A stretch of 64,000 nt of DNA, taken from positions 120,633-184,632 of IMG/VR virus record IMGVR_UViG_3300042433_000146; one strand, written 5' to 3'. The position numbers and the translations under genes were made by a program. This DNA is from a virus. Shown here piece after piece: positions 16,047 to 25,248 of this stretch. How positions within the stretch are numbered: the first letter of the stretch is position 1; every line of letters begins with the position of its first letter. Under the pieces are notes generated by a model. It was given only the letters and a program-made list of their open reading frames with translations, did not search any database and had not been told where the DNA came from.

Positions 16047-18308
16047 ATGAGTTGGTCACTAACACAACCACCCAATTGGGTACCGGATGCAATCGCGACG
16101 GATCGTGGATGGGTTGATCCCGCCACGGGCGAATTGATTGTTGCAATTCGTGGATTGAACGTCAAGAATGCTGGTCCCGCCGTCGTGAAGGTTTCACGTA
16201 TCGGCAACATCACAAAGTATGGCCGGACGACTACACTGTCGTTCCGCGTCAAGTTTAACGAAGTCGTCGTGGTTACGGGTACGCCGCGTATCCCATTGAC
16301 GATTGGTGCGAATAGCAGTTTGTTTGCGACGTATGCATCTGGAACCGGCTCTTCGAGCTTGGTTTTCAGCTATGCGATTCAGAACGTCGATTCTGGCGCG
16401 ATTTCGATTGCAAGCCCGATTGCTTTGAACAGCGGCACGATCTTGGATGCGTCAAACACCCCGGCGGTGTTGACCTTTACCCCGCCGAACACGGCGGGCA
16501 TGACGGTAGACACCACGTTGCCGACCGCTGATGATTCGGAAGACATCACCCCCACGGCTTTTGTGACAGGAGACAACATCGATGTCATCGTCAATTTCAG
16601 TGAGCCGGTGGCTGTGACTGGTGTTCCGCGCGTCGAACTGGATTTTAACGGAACTCAGAAATTTGCGAATTATGCATCAGGTTCCGGTACCAGCGCTTTG
16701 ACGTTCCGGTACACCGTACAAGAAGCTGACTCGGTTAATGCTGGTGATTTCGATGTTGTGAACACGACGGGTGATGCAACCATCGACTTGAACGGCGGTA
16801 CGATCAAGGACTTGGCTGGTAACTCAACCGGTACGCCGGACTTTACCATTCCGACCAACTTGGCGTCTGTTTCGGTGAATTCGACTGCCGCCCCGACGAT
16901 TACGGGTGTGACGTTCGATTCCGGCAACGGCCCGCACAGCTTGGCGAAGACCAGTCTTCTGAACTTCACGGTCAACTTCAGCAAAGCTGTTGTTGTGACT
17001 GGTTCTCCGCGCATGACTCTTTCGGTCAACGGAAACGCCAAGAACGCCACCTATTTGAGCGGATCTGGTTCGAAGGCTTTGGTCTTCCAGTATGCTGTTG
17101 TTTCGGGTGACAATGCGACGGCTAGCCAGTTCAGTGCTTCTAGCCCGTTGACGTTGAACGGCGGAACGATCAAGGACATCTACGGCACTAATGCCACATT
17201 GTCCTTCACCGCTCCTACCACTTCAGGCGTTGTGATCGACAACACAGCACCCGCCGCTCCGTCTGTTGCATTCGTACAGGGTGCGGGCAACTACAACGCT
17301 GGCGACGTGTTCGAGTTCACGGCAACCTATGTCGGCAATATCGCCGTGGTTGGTTCGCCGCGCATTCCGTTCACGATCAACGGAGTTCAGCGTTATGCGT
17401 TGTTCTCAAGTGTTGCATCGAACGTAGCGACGTTCTCTTACACGGTTCAGGCGTCGGACGCCGCGACCAGCGGTCAGATTGTCTTGACTTCGCCTATCGA
17501 TTTGAATGGCGGAACGATCAAGGATCTGGCGGAAAACAATGCTGTTGTGACCTTCACCCCGCCGTCGATGTCGGGTGTTGTGATCGACAACGTTGCGCCG
17601 GTCATCAACACGGTGACGGGTCCGTCCGGTGGTCCGAACTACAAGTTGGGCGACACGTTGACCTTGACAGCGACCTTCAGCGAAGCTGTTACGGTTACGG
17701 GCACCCCGCGCATTGCGATGGACGTGAACTTCACGACCAAGTATGCGACCTACGCTTCGGGAACTGGTACTTCGACTTTGACCTTCACCTACACGGTGGC
17801 GTCGAACGACAATGCCAATTTGCCGGGTCAGTTCGCACTGATTTCGCCGATGCAATTGAACGGTGGAACGATTGTGGACGCCGCTGGCAACCCGATCACG
17901 AACCTCAGCTTCAACTTGCCGGACAATTCCGCCAAGCGTGTTGACGGCGTGGCACCGGCATCCCCGGTTGTTACGATCAGCGGCGACACGGCCAATGCGT
18001 TTGTCACTGGCAACGTGTTGACCTTGACGGCAACCTTCAACGAAGCTGTAGTGGTGACCAACACTCCGCGTATCGCTGTGACTATCGGTAGCAATACCCG
18101 TCAGGCGAACTACGCTTCGGGTTCTGGAACCAATGCGTTGGTCTTCCAGTACACCATCGTCGGTGGCGACAGCGCAACGGCTGGCAACGTCACGACGGGC
18201 GCGGTGATCGATCTGAACACCACGGGAACGGTCAAGGACGTGGTTGGAAACAACGCTACCTTGTCCTTCTTGCAACCCAACTTCATCGTCGCAAAGACGG
18301 TCAACTAA
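16047..18308 (+). CDS. Large Ig-like repeat protein, probable virion surface fiber or decoration
   Basis: 753 residues: a unique 50-residue N-terminus, then six tandem domains of about 105-120 residues. Each domain has the same order: an extended FxVxF strand, VVVTGTPRI-like loop, YASGTGT-like loop, a strand with TF.YTV, then LNGGTIKDLAGN and a VVIDNxAP linker. This is the pattern of bacterial Ig-like/cadherin-like adhesive modules. It has no signal peptide, so it is assembled inside the cell, and its own late promoter points to a virion part such as a head or tail fiber (compare T4 Hoc, four Ig domains). Codons are ordinary for the phage. Confidence 0.8.
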   Translation: MSWSLTQPPNWVPDAIATDRGWVDPATGELIVAIRGLNVKNAGPAVVKVSRIGNITKYGRTTTLSFRVKFNEVVVVTGTPRIPLTIGANSSLFATYASGTGSSSLVFSYAIQNVDSGAISIASPIALNSGTILDASNTPAVLTFTPPNTAGMTVDTTLPTADDSEDITPTAFVTGDNIDVIVNFSEPVAVTGVPRVELDFNGTQKFANYASGSGTSALTFRYTVQEADSVNAGDFDVVNTTGDATIDLNGGTIKDLAGNSTGTPDFTIPTNLASVSVNSTAAPTITGVTFDSGNGPHSLAKTSLLNFTVNFSKAVVVTGSPRMTLSVNGNAKNATYLSGSGSKALVFQYAVVSGDNATASQFSASSPLTLNGGTIKDIYGTNATLSFTAPTTSGVVIDNTAPAAPSVAFVQGAGNYNAGDVFEFTATYVGNIAVVGSPRIPFTINGVQRYALFSSVASNVATFSYTVQASDAATSGQIVLTSPIDLNGGTIKDLAENNAVVTFTPPSMSGVVIDNVAPVINTVTGPSGGPNYKLGDTLTLTATFSEAVTVTGTPRIAMDVNFTTKYATYASGTGTSTLTFTYTVASNDNANLPGQFALISPMQLNGGTIVDAAGNPITNLSFNLPDNSAKRVDGVAPASPVVTISGDTANAFVTGNVLTLTATFNEAVVVTNTPRIAVTIGSNTRQANYASGSGTNALVFQYTIVGGDSATAGNVTTGAVIDLNTTGTVKDVVGNNATLSFLQPNFIVAKTVN
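16200..18290 (+). repeat. Six tandem Ig-like coding repeats
   Basis: Six diverged repeats of about 330-360 bp inside the 753-residue protein, recognisable at protein level by a recurring SGTG(T/S)xxLxF block and GGTIKDL-type strand. DNA identity between copies is only moderate, so the expansion is not recent. Confidence 0.8.
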
Positions 18309-18329
18309 GGTTGATTTTTTCCCTCTACA

Positions 18330-18360
18330 GGCCGGGCCTTCGGGTCCGGCCTTTTTCTTT
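18330..18360 (+). terminator. Rho-independent terminator, UUCG loop
   Basis: GGCCGGGCC-TTCG-GGTCCGGCC (9 bp) followed by TTTTTCTTTT. Nearly the same hairpin recurs at 28601 and, inverted, at 38521. Confidence 0.92.
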
Positions 18361-18383
18361 TCAACAGTCTCGTTTCGCGAAGA

Positions 18384-18390
18384 GTAAATA
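18384..18390 (+). promoter_or_regulatory. Late promoter box GTAAATA
   Basis: GTAAATATCGGTG; the GTG start of the next gene begins 5 nt after the box, implying a leaderless transcript. The same 13 bases occur at 28649. Confidence 0.75.
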
Positions 18391-18395
18391 TCGGT

Positions 18396-19883
18396 GTGAA
18401 ACGGATAATCTACGAAGCCCCGACGTGTGACCCCAACCATGTCGTTACACAATCAGATTTGGATGCTCTTGAACGGCATCTGGACAAAGTATGGAACAAG
18501 TTGGGGATCGATATTGCCTTCACGCGGCATTTCTTGGACCGGGTGAACGACGCCCGGAACGGAAAACAGATCACGCTCTGTGAACTGGCCCGAATTTTTC
18601 TGGAAACATTCCGTCAACACGGAAAGAAGTTGACCGGCATCAGCACCCGTGATTGGGAAGCTGTGTTGTCAGACAAGATAACGAATGTGAACGTGCCGTT
18701 CGTTCTGAAACATAATGGCAAAGAAGTGGAGATCGTGGCGAAGACGGTGATGCGGAAGCCCAATTTCCACACGCCCGATCCGAAATTGGTAGTGGCGCAT
18801 TTCCGTCAGGGAGACAACAAGATGTCGAAAACATTGCGTGAGTGGACCGGTCTAGGTCTGCCTCAGAATGATCCTGTGGCCGGTGTCTATGCCGTCGATG
18901 ATGTCGATGTCAACCCGTCCCAAATCGATGACCCGGAAGTACTCACGATGTTGAACGGCTTCCTTGCGTCATTGACCAAGAAAACGTTCATCAACCCGTA
19001 CTACCCGGTACAACAGGCGTTTGCCAAACTGAGCGCGGTCGGACTTTCCTTCCAGCTTCGTGGTTTGGATTTGGGCGGCGATACGGGTGTGGTGCTCATC
19101 CCGGTTTCTCATTTTGGTGGTCGTTTGGGGCGGAACCTTGATGGGTCTTGGGCGGACAACGATGGAATTTCAGAGAAGATCCCCGGCGGCATTTTCCTGA
19201 AGGTCACTTACACACAAACCAACGGAGAGTTTGTGGTGAACATGCAGTTGGTCCCGGCGGAAGAAGGTGTGGAACTGGACACCACCGACATCGAAGAGGA
19301 TGTCACTACCGGCACGTCCGATGCGACGACTGATGAGTATCCGTTCGATTCTGATTTCCAACCGACACAAGACGGAGAAACCATTTTTGATGCGGTGAAC
19401 TTCGAGTCGTTCATTCAGAGGGGCCGGAAGATTGCGGAAGCAGCAAATAGTATCACTGTCAAGCCTTCGACGCGGAAGAAGGGAATGTATGATGTCATCG
19501 TCGGAAACATCCCACGGGTCACCAAGCCCACTGTGAAGGGTGCCAATGGTTATGCCAGCCGCATCGCCAAGGAAAATCCGCATATGAGTTTCACCCCGCT
19601 CAAAGAAGCGGAACTGAACGAAGCGGATGCGAAAGTGGTGTTGAACATTCCCGGCGTTCCCTCGAACTATGCCAATTTACCGCTTGGTCGAAAGATGGAT
19701 CATCACGCCGCCATCAAGAAGTTCAAGGATGAAGCCAAGCGTACTCACTTCGGTGCAAAGGGCAAACCGATCATGAAAGCCTTTGGAGAATTCAAGCGAC
19801 TAAACAATGTTAGCCAATGGTACTTCTTGGATCGCGGGCCGCAAGGGATGAAAGACGATTCCGTGGAGATTTGGTACAAGTAA
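18396..19883 (+). CDS. Late structural-type protein with conserved N-terminal domain
   Basis: 495 residues from GTG 18396 right after a late box. The first 120 residues (AFTRHFLDRVNDARNGKQIT...) resemble a domain repeatedly seen in proteins of T4-like cyanophages and relatives, of unknown role. The middle part is predicted beta-rich with a very acidic segment at 285-320. The C-terminal part from about 430 (LGRKMDHHAAIKKFKDEAKR) is helical and basic. Probably a head or virion-associated protein. Followed at 7 bp by a conserved T4-like gene. Confidence 0.7.
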   Translation: MKRIIYEAPTCDPNHVVTQSDLDALERHLDKVWNKLGIDIAFTRHFLDRVNDARNGKQITLCELARIFLETFRQHGKKLTGISTRDWEAVLSDKITNVNVPFVLKHNGKEVEIVAKTVMRKPNFHTPDPKLVVAHFRQGDNKMSKTLREWTGLGLPQNDPVAGVYAVDDVDVNPSQIDDPEVLTMLNGFLASLTKKTFINPYYPVQQAFAKLSAVGLSFQLRGLDLGGDTGVVLIPVSHFGGRLGRNLDGSWADNDGISEKIPGGIFLKVTYTQTNGEFVVNMQLVPAEEGVELDTTDIEEDVTTGTSDATTDEYPFDSDFQPTQDGETIFDAVNFESFIQRGRKIAEAANSITVKPSTRKKGMYDVIVGNIPRVTKPTVKGANGYASRIAKENPHMSFTPLKEAELNEADAKVVLNIPGVPSNYANLPLGRKMDHHAAIKKFKDEAKRTHFGAKGKPIMKAFGEFKRLNNVSQWYFLDRGPQGMKDDSVEIWYK

Positions 19884-19890
19884 GTTTCGC

Positions 19891-20298
19891 ATGGATTTCG
19901 CTAATCTGACAAATGATAACGTGTTGCTCTACGCGATACGCGCCTACGACAACCCTTCGGCTCACGGGTCGAAGGAATTTGAAGAAGACTTCGAGCGCTT
20001 CAAATACGTCAAACGACTGTTGAAGCGCTACGTGAAGAAAGGCGTTATCAAGGAACGGCTGGTACTGAATCACATTCAAATTCTGTACAACGTTTTCGGG
20101 CTGTCATCCACACGAATTCTGTTTCTGAAAATGGAGCCGGACCTGTATCCGGCTCTGAAAACATTTTTGATCGCGATCAGTTTTATGCCGGACACGGTAC
20201 CGGGAATCAATGGGAAGACGATTCGTTCGAGCGACATTATGCCGGACCCAATTCTAGTCAATCTCATTCGGAACAGCACACGGGCAATCGCAGCATGA
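19891..20298 (+). CDS. Conserved T4-like phage protein (DUF7207-type)
   Basis: 135 residues. The N-terminal MDFANLTNDNVLLYAIRAYDNP and following FKYVKRLLKRY and LNHIQILYNVFG segments are the hallmark of a small protein conserved across T4-like cyanophages and related myoviruses. All-helical, no known activity. It overlaps the next gene by 4 bp and belongs to the late cluster beginning at 18396. Confidence 0.75.
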   Translation: MDFANLTNDNVLLYAIRAYDNPSAHGSKEFEEDFERFKYVKRLLKRYVKKGVIKERLVLNHIQILYNVFGLSSTRILFLKMEPDLYPALKTFLIAISFMPDTVPGINGKTIRSSDIMPDPILVNLIRNSTRAIAA

Positions 20299-20861
20299 GC
20301 ATTATTGACACATGGATCGTTTATCGCGTACTTCGAATCCTCTCTACGTCTTGGGACGAAATGGATGCATTCAAGTATGGGATCATCGACGCCAGTGGTC
20401 ACGTTCTCAGGAAGCAAAAGGAACTCCGAAAGTCGGAAGAGAAAAGCGCATACACGCTTTTACACCGTCTGGTTTTCAACCTGAAACGAATCTTGGAGAA
20501 ATTGCCGTTCGGCAAAACCAAGCTGGCCCGGTACGCGACCGCGCTTTTCTTATTGAAAGAGCATGTGAAGACACGAAGAGGTAAATGGATGTTGGAAGAA
20601 GGATTCAAGTCATTTCTGGCAAAGCATGCCAATGAAGCCGTGGTCATCAAGGAATCCGCGCCCGTTGGCCTACCGGCTGGCCGGTACAAGATCCTAAACC
20701 ATATGCTCGATGCTGACTCCCGAATTGTGAAGGCTGGATCGGTCATCAGCGTTCGGAAACCGGTCAGAGGTCAGTTTGTGATGGGTGTGGAAGTGTTTCC
20801 GGTGATGACCACGACCGGGCAAGAACTTGCCGTCAGTCACGACGATATTGAGGCAGTGTGA
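20295..20861 (+). CDS. Conserved T4-like phage protein
   Basis: 188 residues. AFKYGIIDASGHVLRK near 28 and AYTLLHRLVFNLKRILEKLP near 54 match a protein that accompanies the previous gene in T4-like cyanophages. The N-terminal half is helical and basic; the C-terminal 60 residues form a beta-rich, SH3-like stretch. Function unknown. ATGA-type overlaps join it to both neighbours. Confidence 0.75.
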   Translation: MSIIDTWIVYRVLRILSTSWDEMDAFKYGIIDASGHVLRKQKELRKSEEKSAYTLLHRLVFNLKRILEKLPFGKTKLARYATALFLLKEHVKTRRGKWMLEEGFKSFLAKHANEAVVIKESAPVGLPAGRYKILNHMLDADSRIVKAGSVISVRKPVRGQFVMGVEVFPVMTTTGQELAVSHDDIEAV

Positions 20862-21544
20862 TGAAGACCTATCGACAGTTCAAAGAAGAAATTGGCAATA
20901 CCGCCGGTAGCGGGGCTATCGCTGGTATCGGGGTTGGTCCACAAGGCGAACCCGGTGTGAGTATGAAGGACGATGAGTTGCGTTCCAGTTCATTGGCGGC
21001 GAAGACTCCGGTCTGGCCGATGATGAAGCGAAAGAAGCCGACCGGTCTGGATGAAGATGTCAAACTCAATCCCGGTGAACTCAACATTCTGGACCTGTTC
21101 GTCACAGAAACACTGTTCTTGAAGGGATCAAAGGTTGGAAAGATCAAGCGCCGGATCAGCGGCGAACAGGTGAAGTCAAGGACGCTGGAATCGTTGCTTG
21201 ACAAGAAAATGATCGACTTCCAAGTCAATACCAATGTCGGGGAAGGTTATGCGGCAACCCCGTTGGGTTTCGAGTACTGGAAGAAGAGCAAGCAACTCAA
21301 AGAGGATTTGTTCGCCGGTGCGGAAGTGTTTGACGTGTCGCCGGAAGTCTTTTCGAACTGCCGTCTTGGGAAACTACGATATCATCGGTGGGCGCGGTAC
21401 GTTGGCGACGACATGATCGGTCAAAAGATCCGCGACTACGGTATTGCCAATCCGAACAAAAGCATCGTGATCCGGGACAAGCGTACCGGGGCTATGATGT
21501 TCCTACGGCACGCCGCCCTTCCGTCATTTGCTTCGTTTTGCTAG
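20861..21544 (+). CDS. Putative internal head protein with capsid-targeting-like N-terminus
   Basis: 227 residues from ATG 20861. It begins MKTYRQFKEEIG, which is strikingly like the capsid-targeting peptide of T4 internal proteins (MKTYQEFIAEA), cleaved after a (L/I)xE-type site by the prohead protease gp21. The next 40 residues are Gly/Pro-rich. A helix-turn-helix-like segment follows near 90-150 (LDKKMIDFQVNT). It is the fourth gene in a late cluster. Packaging in the head is inferred from the peptide only. Confidence 0.65.
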   Translation: MKTYRQFKEEIGNTAGSGAIAGIGVGPQGEPGVSMKDDELRSSSLAAKTPVWPMMKRKKPTGLDEDVKLNPGELNILDLFVTETLFLKGSKVGKIKRRISGEQVKSRTLESLLDKKMIDFQVNTNVGEGYAATPLGFEYWKKSKQLKEDLFAGAEVFDVSPEVFSNCRLGKLRYHRWARYVGDDMIGQKIRDYGIANPNKSIVIRDKRTGAMMFLRHAALPSFASFC

Positions 21545-22377
21545 ATCAGGCCGCAATCTTGAAGTAGGTCAAGATCCTTGTTGGTGCTGGTGAGCAATTC
21601 CACGTTTTTCTTTTCGACAGCATCCAGCATTTTTACACCAAGCTGGTCTTCCGGCACCATTTTCCGATATATTTCCTCGAAGGCGGCAAAATCTTTGATG
21701 AAGCAATGTCCGCCCGCTCCCCGGCCACTTTTGTGCATCGGGTCCAAGTGCGTTGCTCCCAAACGCGGATCGGCGGCGATAGCGTCCTTGATCGGCTTCC
21801 AGTCCAGATAGAGAGATTGGGAAAGATCGTATAGGATGTTGGTGAAGATCACCTTCAGATACAACAGACAGTTGCCCGCATACTTGACCAGTTCCGCCGA
21901 TGAACTATCCATGACGGCGTTGAAAGGAGCCTTCGGCAACACACTGAGCACAGCTTCCGCTTTCTCCCGATAAGTTTCATTGTCCACCGGAATGCCAATG
22001 ATGTTACGCATCGGATTGGCTGCATCGTGTTTGGCCGTCGCTTCCACTAGGAATTCAGGCGAATGGAAGACGAATAGATCCGGGAAACGATGTTGTAGGG
22101 CCTTGGTCGTTCCGGGGATCATCGTTGATTTGATGACGGCAGTAGTGCCGGGGTTGAGAAGTTTTAGGCATGCCGCGACGATGGATGCGTCAAATCCTTC
22201 CGCTGTGGTGGGCGTCGGGACTGCAATGAAAACGATGTCGCAATTCTTGATTGCTTCTCGATTTTCATTGTACGGCGGTTCGAGTGCGTAACGGGTGACC
22301 GGGAAGCCTCTGCTTTCAAGGTCGTCTGAGTAGTTCTTACCAATCCATCCCTGTCCGATGAAACCGATTTTGTGCAT
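21541..22377 (-). CDS. UDP-glucose/GDP-mannose dehydrogenase-like protein, short form
   Basis: 278 residues. It has an N-terminal Rossmann fold with GFIGQGWIG at residues 5-13, IVFIAVPTPT near 49, STMIPGTTK near 84, and the dimer helix with ELVKYAGNCLLYLK near 162. The catalytic Cys motif GAGGHCFIKD near 221 is intact. Normal enzymes are about 390-440 residues and carry a C-terminal UDP-binding domain; that domain is missing here. It may oxidise a nucleotide sugar with NAD+ or act on another substrate. Lies between late and primase genes on the opposite strand. Confidence 0.85.
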   Translation of the reverse strand: MHKIGFIGQGWIGKNYSDDLESRGFPVTRYALEPPYNENREAIKNCDIVFIAVPTPTTAEGFDASIVAACLKLLNPGTTAVIKSTMIPGTTKALQHRFPDLFVFHSPEFLVEATAKHDAANPMRNIIGIPVDNETYREKAEAVLSVLPKAPFNAVMDSSSAELVKYAGNCLLYLKVIFTNILYDLSQSLYLDWKPIKDAIAADPRLGATHLDPMHKSGRGAGGHCFIKDFAAFEEIYRKMVPEDQLGVKMLDAVEKKNVELLTSTNKDLDLLQDCGLI

Positions 22378-22410
22378 ATCTGAAGGTATCTATCATAAAG
22401 AGAGTCTTCA

Positions 22411-23502
22411 ATGAGCCTACTGACCGATATCCAATTCGCGGGCCGGGTGTCAGTCTACGTCCGTAACTTCAAGCAAAAAGGGGACTTCATTTGGAATTTC
22501 TCTTGTCCGATCTGTGGAGATTCCAAGAAGAAACGGGGCAAGGCGCGTGGCTATCTCTATCGGGTCGAAGATCGACTGTTATTCAAATGTCACAATTGTG
22601 AATTGCCGCCCATGTCATTGGGACGGTTCTTCCAACAGATCGACGAAAGCCTCTACAAAGAATACATCGTCGCATCGGCCATAGAACGCAACAAAGGCCG
22701 CATAGGGCGACCGAAGAAGGATTGGAAGGAACAGATCCGGGACATGGACTTCAGTCGTCCTGTGGTCGCTGTAGACCCATTTGCGGGCCTTCCTACGCTG
22801 GCATCACTCCCGGACGATCATCCCGCCAAGTCGTACATCGTCAACCGTAAGATACCAAACTCGTTTCTCAACGTGCTGTTGTATGCGGAAGACTTTGCGG
22901 CGGTGGTGGACAAGTGGAAACCGAACGGCCCGGCGTTGGTCCACGAACCTCGAATCATTATTCCATTCCGCAACCGAAAACGAATCTTGGCGATCCAAGG
23001 ACGGAGTTTGGAGCCGGACGCCGCTCTACGGTATATCACGATCAAAGCGGATGATGACACCCCCAAGATTTTCGGGTTAGACAGGATCGATCTGACGGCG
23101 GATCGCATCTATGTGCTCGAAGGTCCCTTCGACAGCATGTTTTTGCCGAACGCGCTGGCAATGGCGGGCGCGGATTTGCCGAAGATTCTACCCAAACACA
23201 AGACGATTGTGGTGTATGACGACGAACCACACAATGCGGAGATCGTCGCCAAGATGGACGCGGCAATCCGGTATGGATACCGGGTATGCATCTGGCCGCG
23301 CCGCCAACAGAACACAGGACGAAAGGACATCAATCAGATGGTTTTGGACGGTCAAACGCCGGAAGAGATCCAGCAGATCATCGAAGAAAACAGCTATTCA
23401 GGGACGGCGGCTAAGATGTGGCTGACTAAATGGAGAAGAGACGATTATGAACGACGAACTCAGCAAAATCGAAGCAACCGAAACGGAATTGCCGGGAACT
23501 GA
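22411..23502 (+). CDS. DNA primase, T4 gp61-like
   Basis: 363 residues (T4 gp61 is 342). An N-terminal zinc ribbon with CPICGDSKKKRG near residue 32 and FKCHNCELP near 59 is followed by a TOPRIM-type core, with YVLEGPFDSMFLPNA near 236 (acidic Glu) and VVYDDEPHN near 269. It makes RNA primers for lagging-strand synthesis and works with the helicase at 12262. It starts 33 bp from the divergent dehydrogenase gene. Confidence 0.93.
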   Translation: MSLLTDIQFAGRVSVYVRNFKQKGDFIWNFSCPICGDSKKKRGKARGYLYRVEDRLLFKCHNCELPPMSLGRFFQQIDESLYKEYIVASAIERNKGRIGRPKKDWKEQIRDMDFSRPVVAVDPFAGLPTLASLPDDHPAKSYIVNRKIPNSFLNVLLYAEDFAAVVDKWKPNGPALVHEPRIIIPFRNRKRILAIQGRSLEPDAALRYITIKADDDTPKIFGLDRIDLTADRIYVLEGPFDSMFLPNALAMAGADLPKILPKHKTIVVYDDEPHNAEIVAKMDAAIRYGYRVCIWPRRQQNTGRKDINQMVLDGQTPEEIQQIIEENSYSGTAAKMWLTKWRRDDYERRTQQNRSNRNGIAGN

Positions 23503-23755
23503 AGCGCTGGACGCGGATGGTCTGGAAGAGTATGAACTGACACTGAACAACATGGATGGAGTGGACGGATACGACACTCTCATGGAAAGCCAGTTTGAAG
23601 AACGTACCATTTACACGAAGGCCCGGAGTCTGGAAGAAGCAACAGAGAAATTCACAGCGTATTTTGACCAATTGGTTGAAGCTCATGGATACAACGGCGC
23701 GCGCCCGATGACGTTGTGGTTGTTTCAGCGGATTGAAGACGGAACACGAATTTGA
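23447..23755 (+). CDS. Small acidic hypothetical protein
   Basis: 102 residues, overlapping the primase 3' end by 56 bp in another frame. Strongly acidic first 45 residues, then a helix-strand stretch ending FQRIEDGTRI. No recognised family. Conserved direction and tight packing support it. Confidence 0.6.
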   Translation: MNDELSKIEATETELPGTEALDADGLEEYELTLNNMDGVDGYDTLMESQFEERTIYTKARSLEEATEKFTAYFDQLVEAHGYNGARPMTLWLFQRIEDGTRI

Positions 23756-23773
23756 TCGCCCGAAGATCGCGAT

Positions 23774-23962
23774 ATGTTGGATCTAGTGCAAGTATCTGAT
23801 GAGTTGATCGCACAGATGACGATTCGCCAACGCGAAGAGTTTCTGACTATTCTCGAACAACAAAAGGCATTGGTCGGGAAGACCATTTCTTTGCTGGAAC
23901 AGGTGGCGAAAAATCATATCGTGATCGCTTCGCGCCGTCGTTGTACCCACAGAAAAATATGA
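23774..23962 (+). CDS. Small helical hypothetical protein
   Basis: 62 residues between the acidic protein and the ThyX-like gene, with an ATGA overlap with the latter. Leucine-rich amphipathic helices (LIAQMTIRQREEFLTILEQQ). Function unknown. Confidence 0.55.
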   Translation: MLDLVQVSDELIAQMTIRQREEFLTILEQQKALVGKTISLLEQVAKNHIVIASRRRCTHRKI

Positions 23963-25248
23963 ATCTACGCATTCTCAAGAAAGAGGCCGTACCAGAAACA
24001 GGTGATCTGAGCCGGGTCCTGTTCCTACTTCCATCCGAAAACGAACCGACTGCCGAAGACCTTGCAATGCTGCAAGCTCTTTACTCACGCGATCCACGGC
24101 CAATCGACGCGGCGGTGAAGTTGCTGAAGACATCCAAGTCAGGCGATTTCATGAACAAGTTCTACGTCGGTTATGGTCATGAATCCATCGCCGAACTTGG
24201 TGATGTCGTGATCGCTGTTGAAAACGTCCCGATGCCGGTAGCGAAGCTCATTCAGCACTACCAGCTTTACAAGGGTCAGGAGTGTTCCACACGGTATATC
24301 GACTTCAGCAATCAACCTTTCATCGCGCGCACGGACGCGGGGAAGGCATACCAAGAGAAGTTGCGGTCGTTCTATCTCAAGGCATTGGAGCCGACGACGG
24401 AACATTTGATCGCCCGGTTTGGTATTGATCGTGACAACGCCAATGAAATGCGCGGCGCAAAGGCGGCGGCATTTGACGTGCTTCGTGGGTTCCTGCCTAA
24501 CGGTGCGGTTACGAATCTGGCGTGGAAGACTGATCTTCGCTACCTGAACAACCGTTTGCATGCATTGAGCGATCACATCGAAGATTTCCCGGAACTCAAG
24601 GTGGTCATCGACAAGATCCGTGCGCTGGCGATGAAAGCCTTCCCCAATTCGATCCGTGAAGAGCGCAACGTCAACACCGATCCGCTCGAATGGCCTTTCG
24701 GCGGGGATATGGCAGAGTTCTGGATGTCGGATGTCAAGTACATCCCATTACGTCCCGTCAACGGAGAACAGCGCGGCATTATCGAATGGACCGATACCAT
24801 CGACTTTGCCTCATGGCGCGATCTGGCCCGGCACCGGAGCGTCTATCAGACCTTCCCGGTCATCGGTACCGACTACGGCTTTGAATGGTGGTACCACGAT
24901 CAATTGCCGCCATCTTTGCAAGAAGAAGCCGAAGCCTTGGTCGAAGAAGGCCGCGCTATCAAAGACGATGTGTACGCCATCCCGATGGGGTTCAAAGTAC
25001 CGTTCGTGGTGTCCGGCCCGTTGGAGAAATTCCGCTACATCATCCGGCTTCGTTCCGGGCTGACAGTTCATCCGACTCTTCGTGAGGCAATCTATTCTTT
25101 GGCTGGCCGTCTCACGGCACAATATGGATTGACTTTCTCCCGGCTGAATAGTTTGGCTTGGGTTGTAGGTGGGAAACGGGGCACACAGGACATCGTTCAG
25201 AAGGAAGAACAACCCCGTAATCCAGTGCTGCTACAGGAGAACGAATAA
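23959..25248 (+). CDS. ThyX-like FAD-dependent thymidylate synthase, long form
   Basis: 429 residues from ATG 23959, which overlaps the upstream stop. Typical ThyX enzymes are about 220-250 residues. This one has a ThyX-like first half (GYGHESIAELGD near 73; GQECSTRYIDF near 110, with QHY in place of the RHR signature) and a second ThyX-like half in which LARHRSVYQTF near 293 keeps an RHR. Long paralogs of this kind exist in bacteria and archaea. It would methylate dUMP to dTMP using folate and FAD if active; catalytic competence is uncertain. Confidence 0.75.
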   Translation: MNLRILKKEAVPETGDLSRVLFLLPSENEPTAEDLAMLQALYSRDPRPIDAAVKLLKTSKSGDFMNKFYVGYGHESIAELGDVVIAVENVPMPVAKLIQHYQLYKGQECSTRYIDFSNQPFIARTDAGKAYQEKLRSFYLKALEPTTEHLIARFGIDRDNANEMRGAKAAAFDVLRGFLPNGAVTNLAWKTDLRYLNNRLHALSDHIEDFPELKVVIDKIRALAMKAFPNSIREERNVNTDPLEWPFGGDMAEFWMSDVKYIPLRPVNGEQRGIIEWTDTIDFASWRDLARHRSVYQTFPVIGTDYGFEWWYHDQLPPSLQEEAEALVEEGRAIKDDVYAIPMGFKVPFVVSGPLEKFRYIIRLRSGLTVHPTLREAIYSLAGRLTAQYGLTFSRLNSLAWVVGGKRGTQDIVQKEEQPRNPVLLQENE

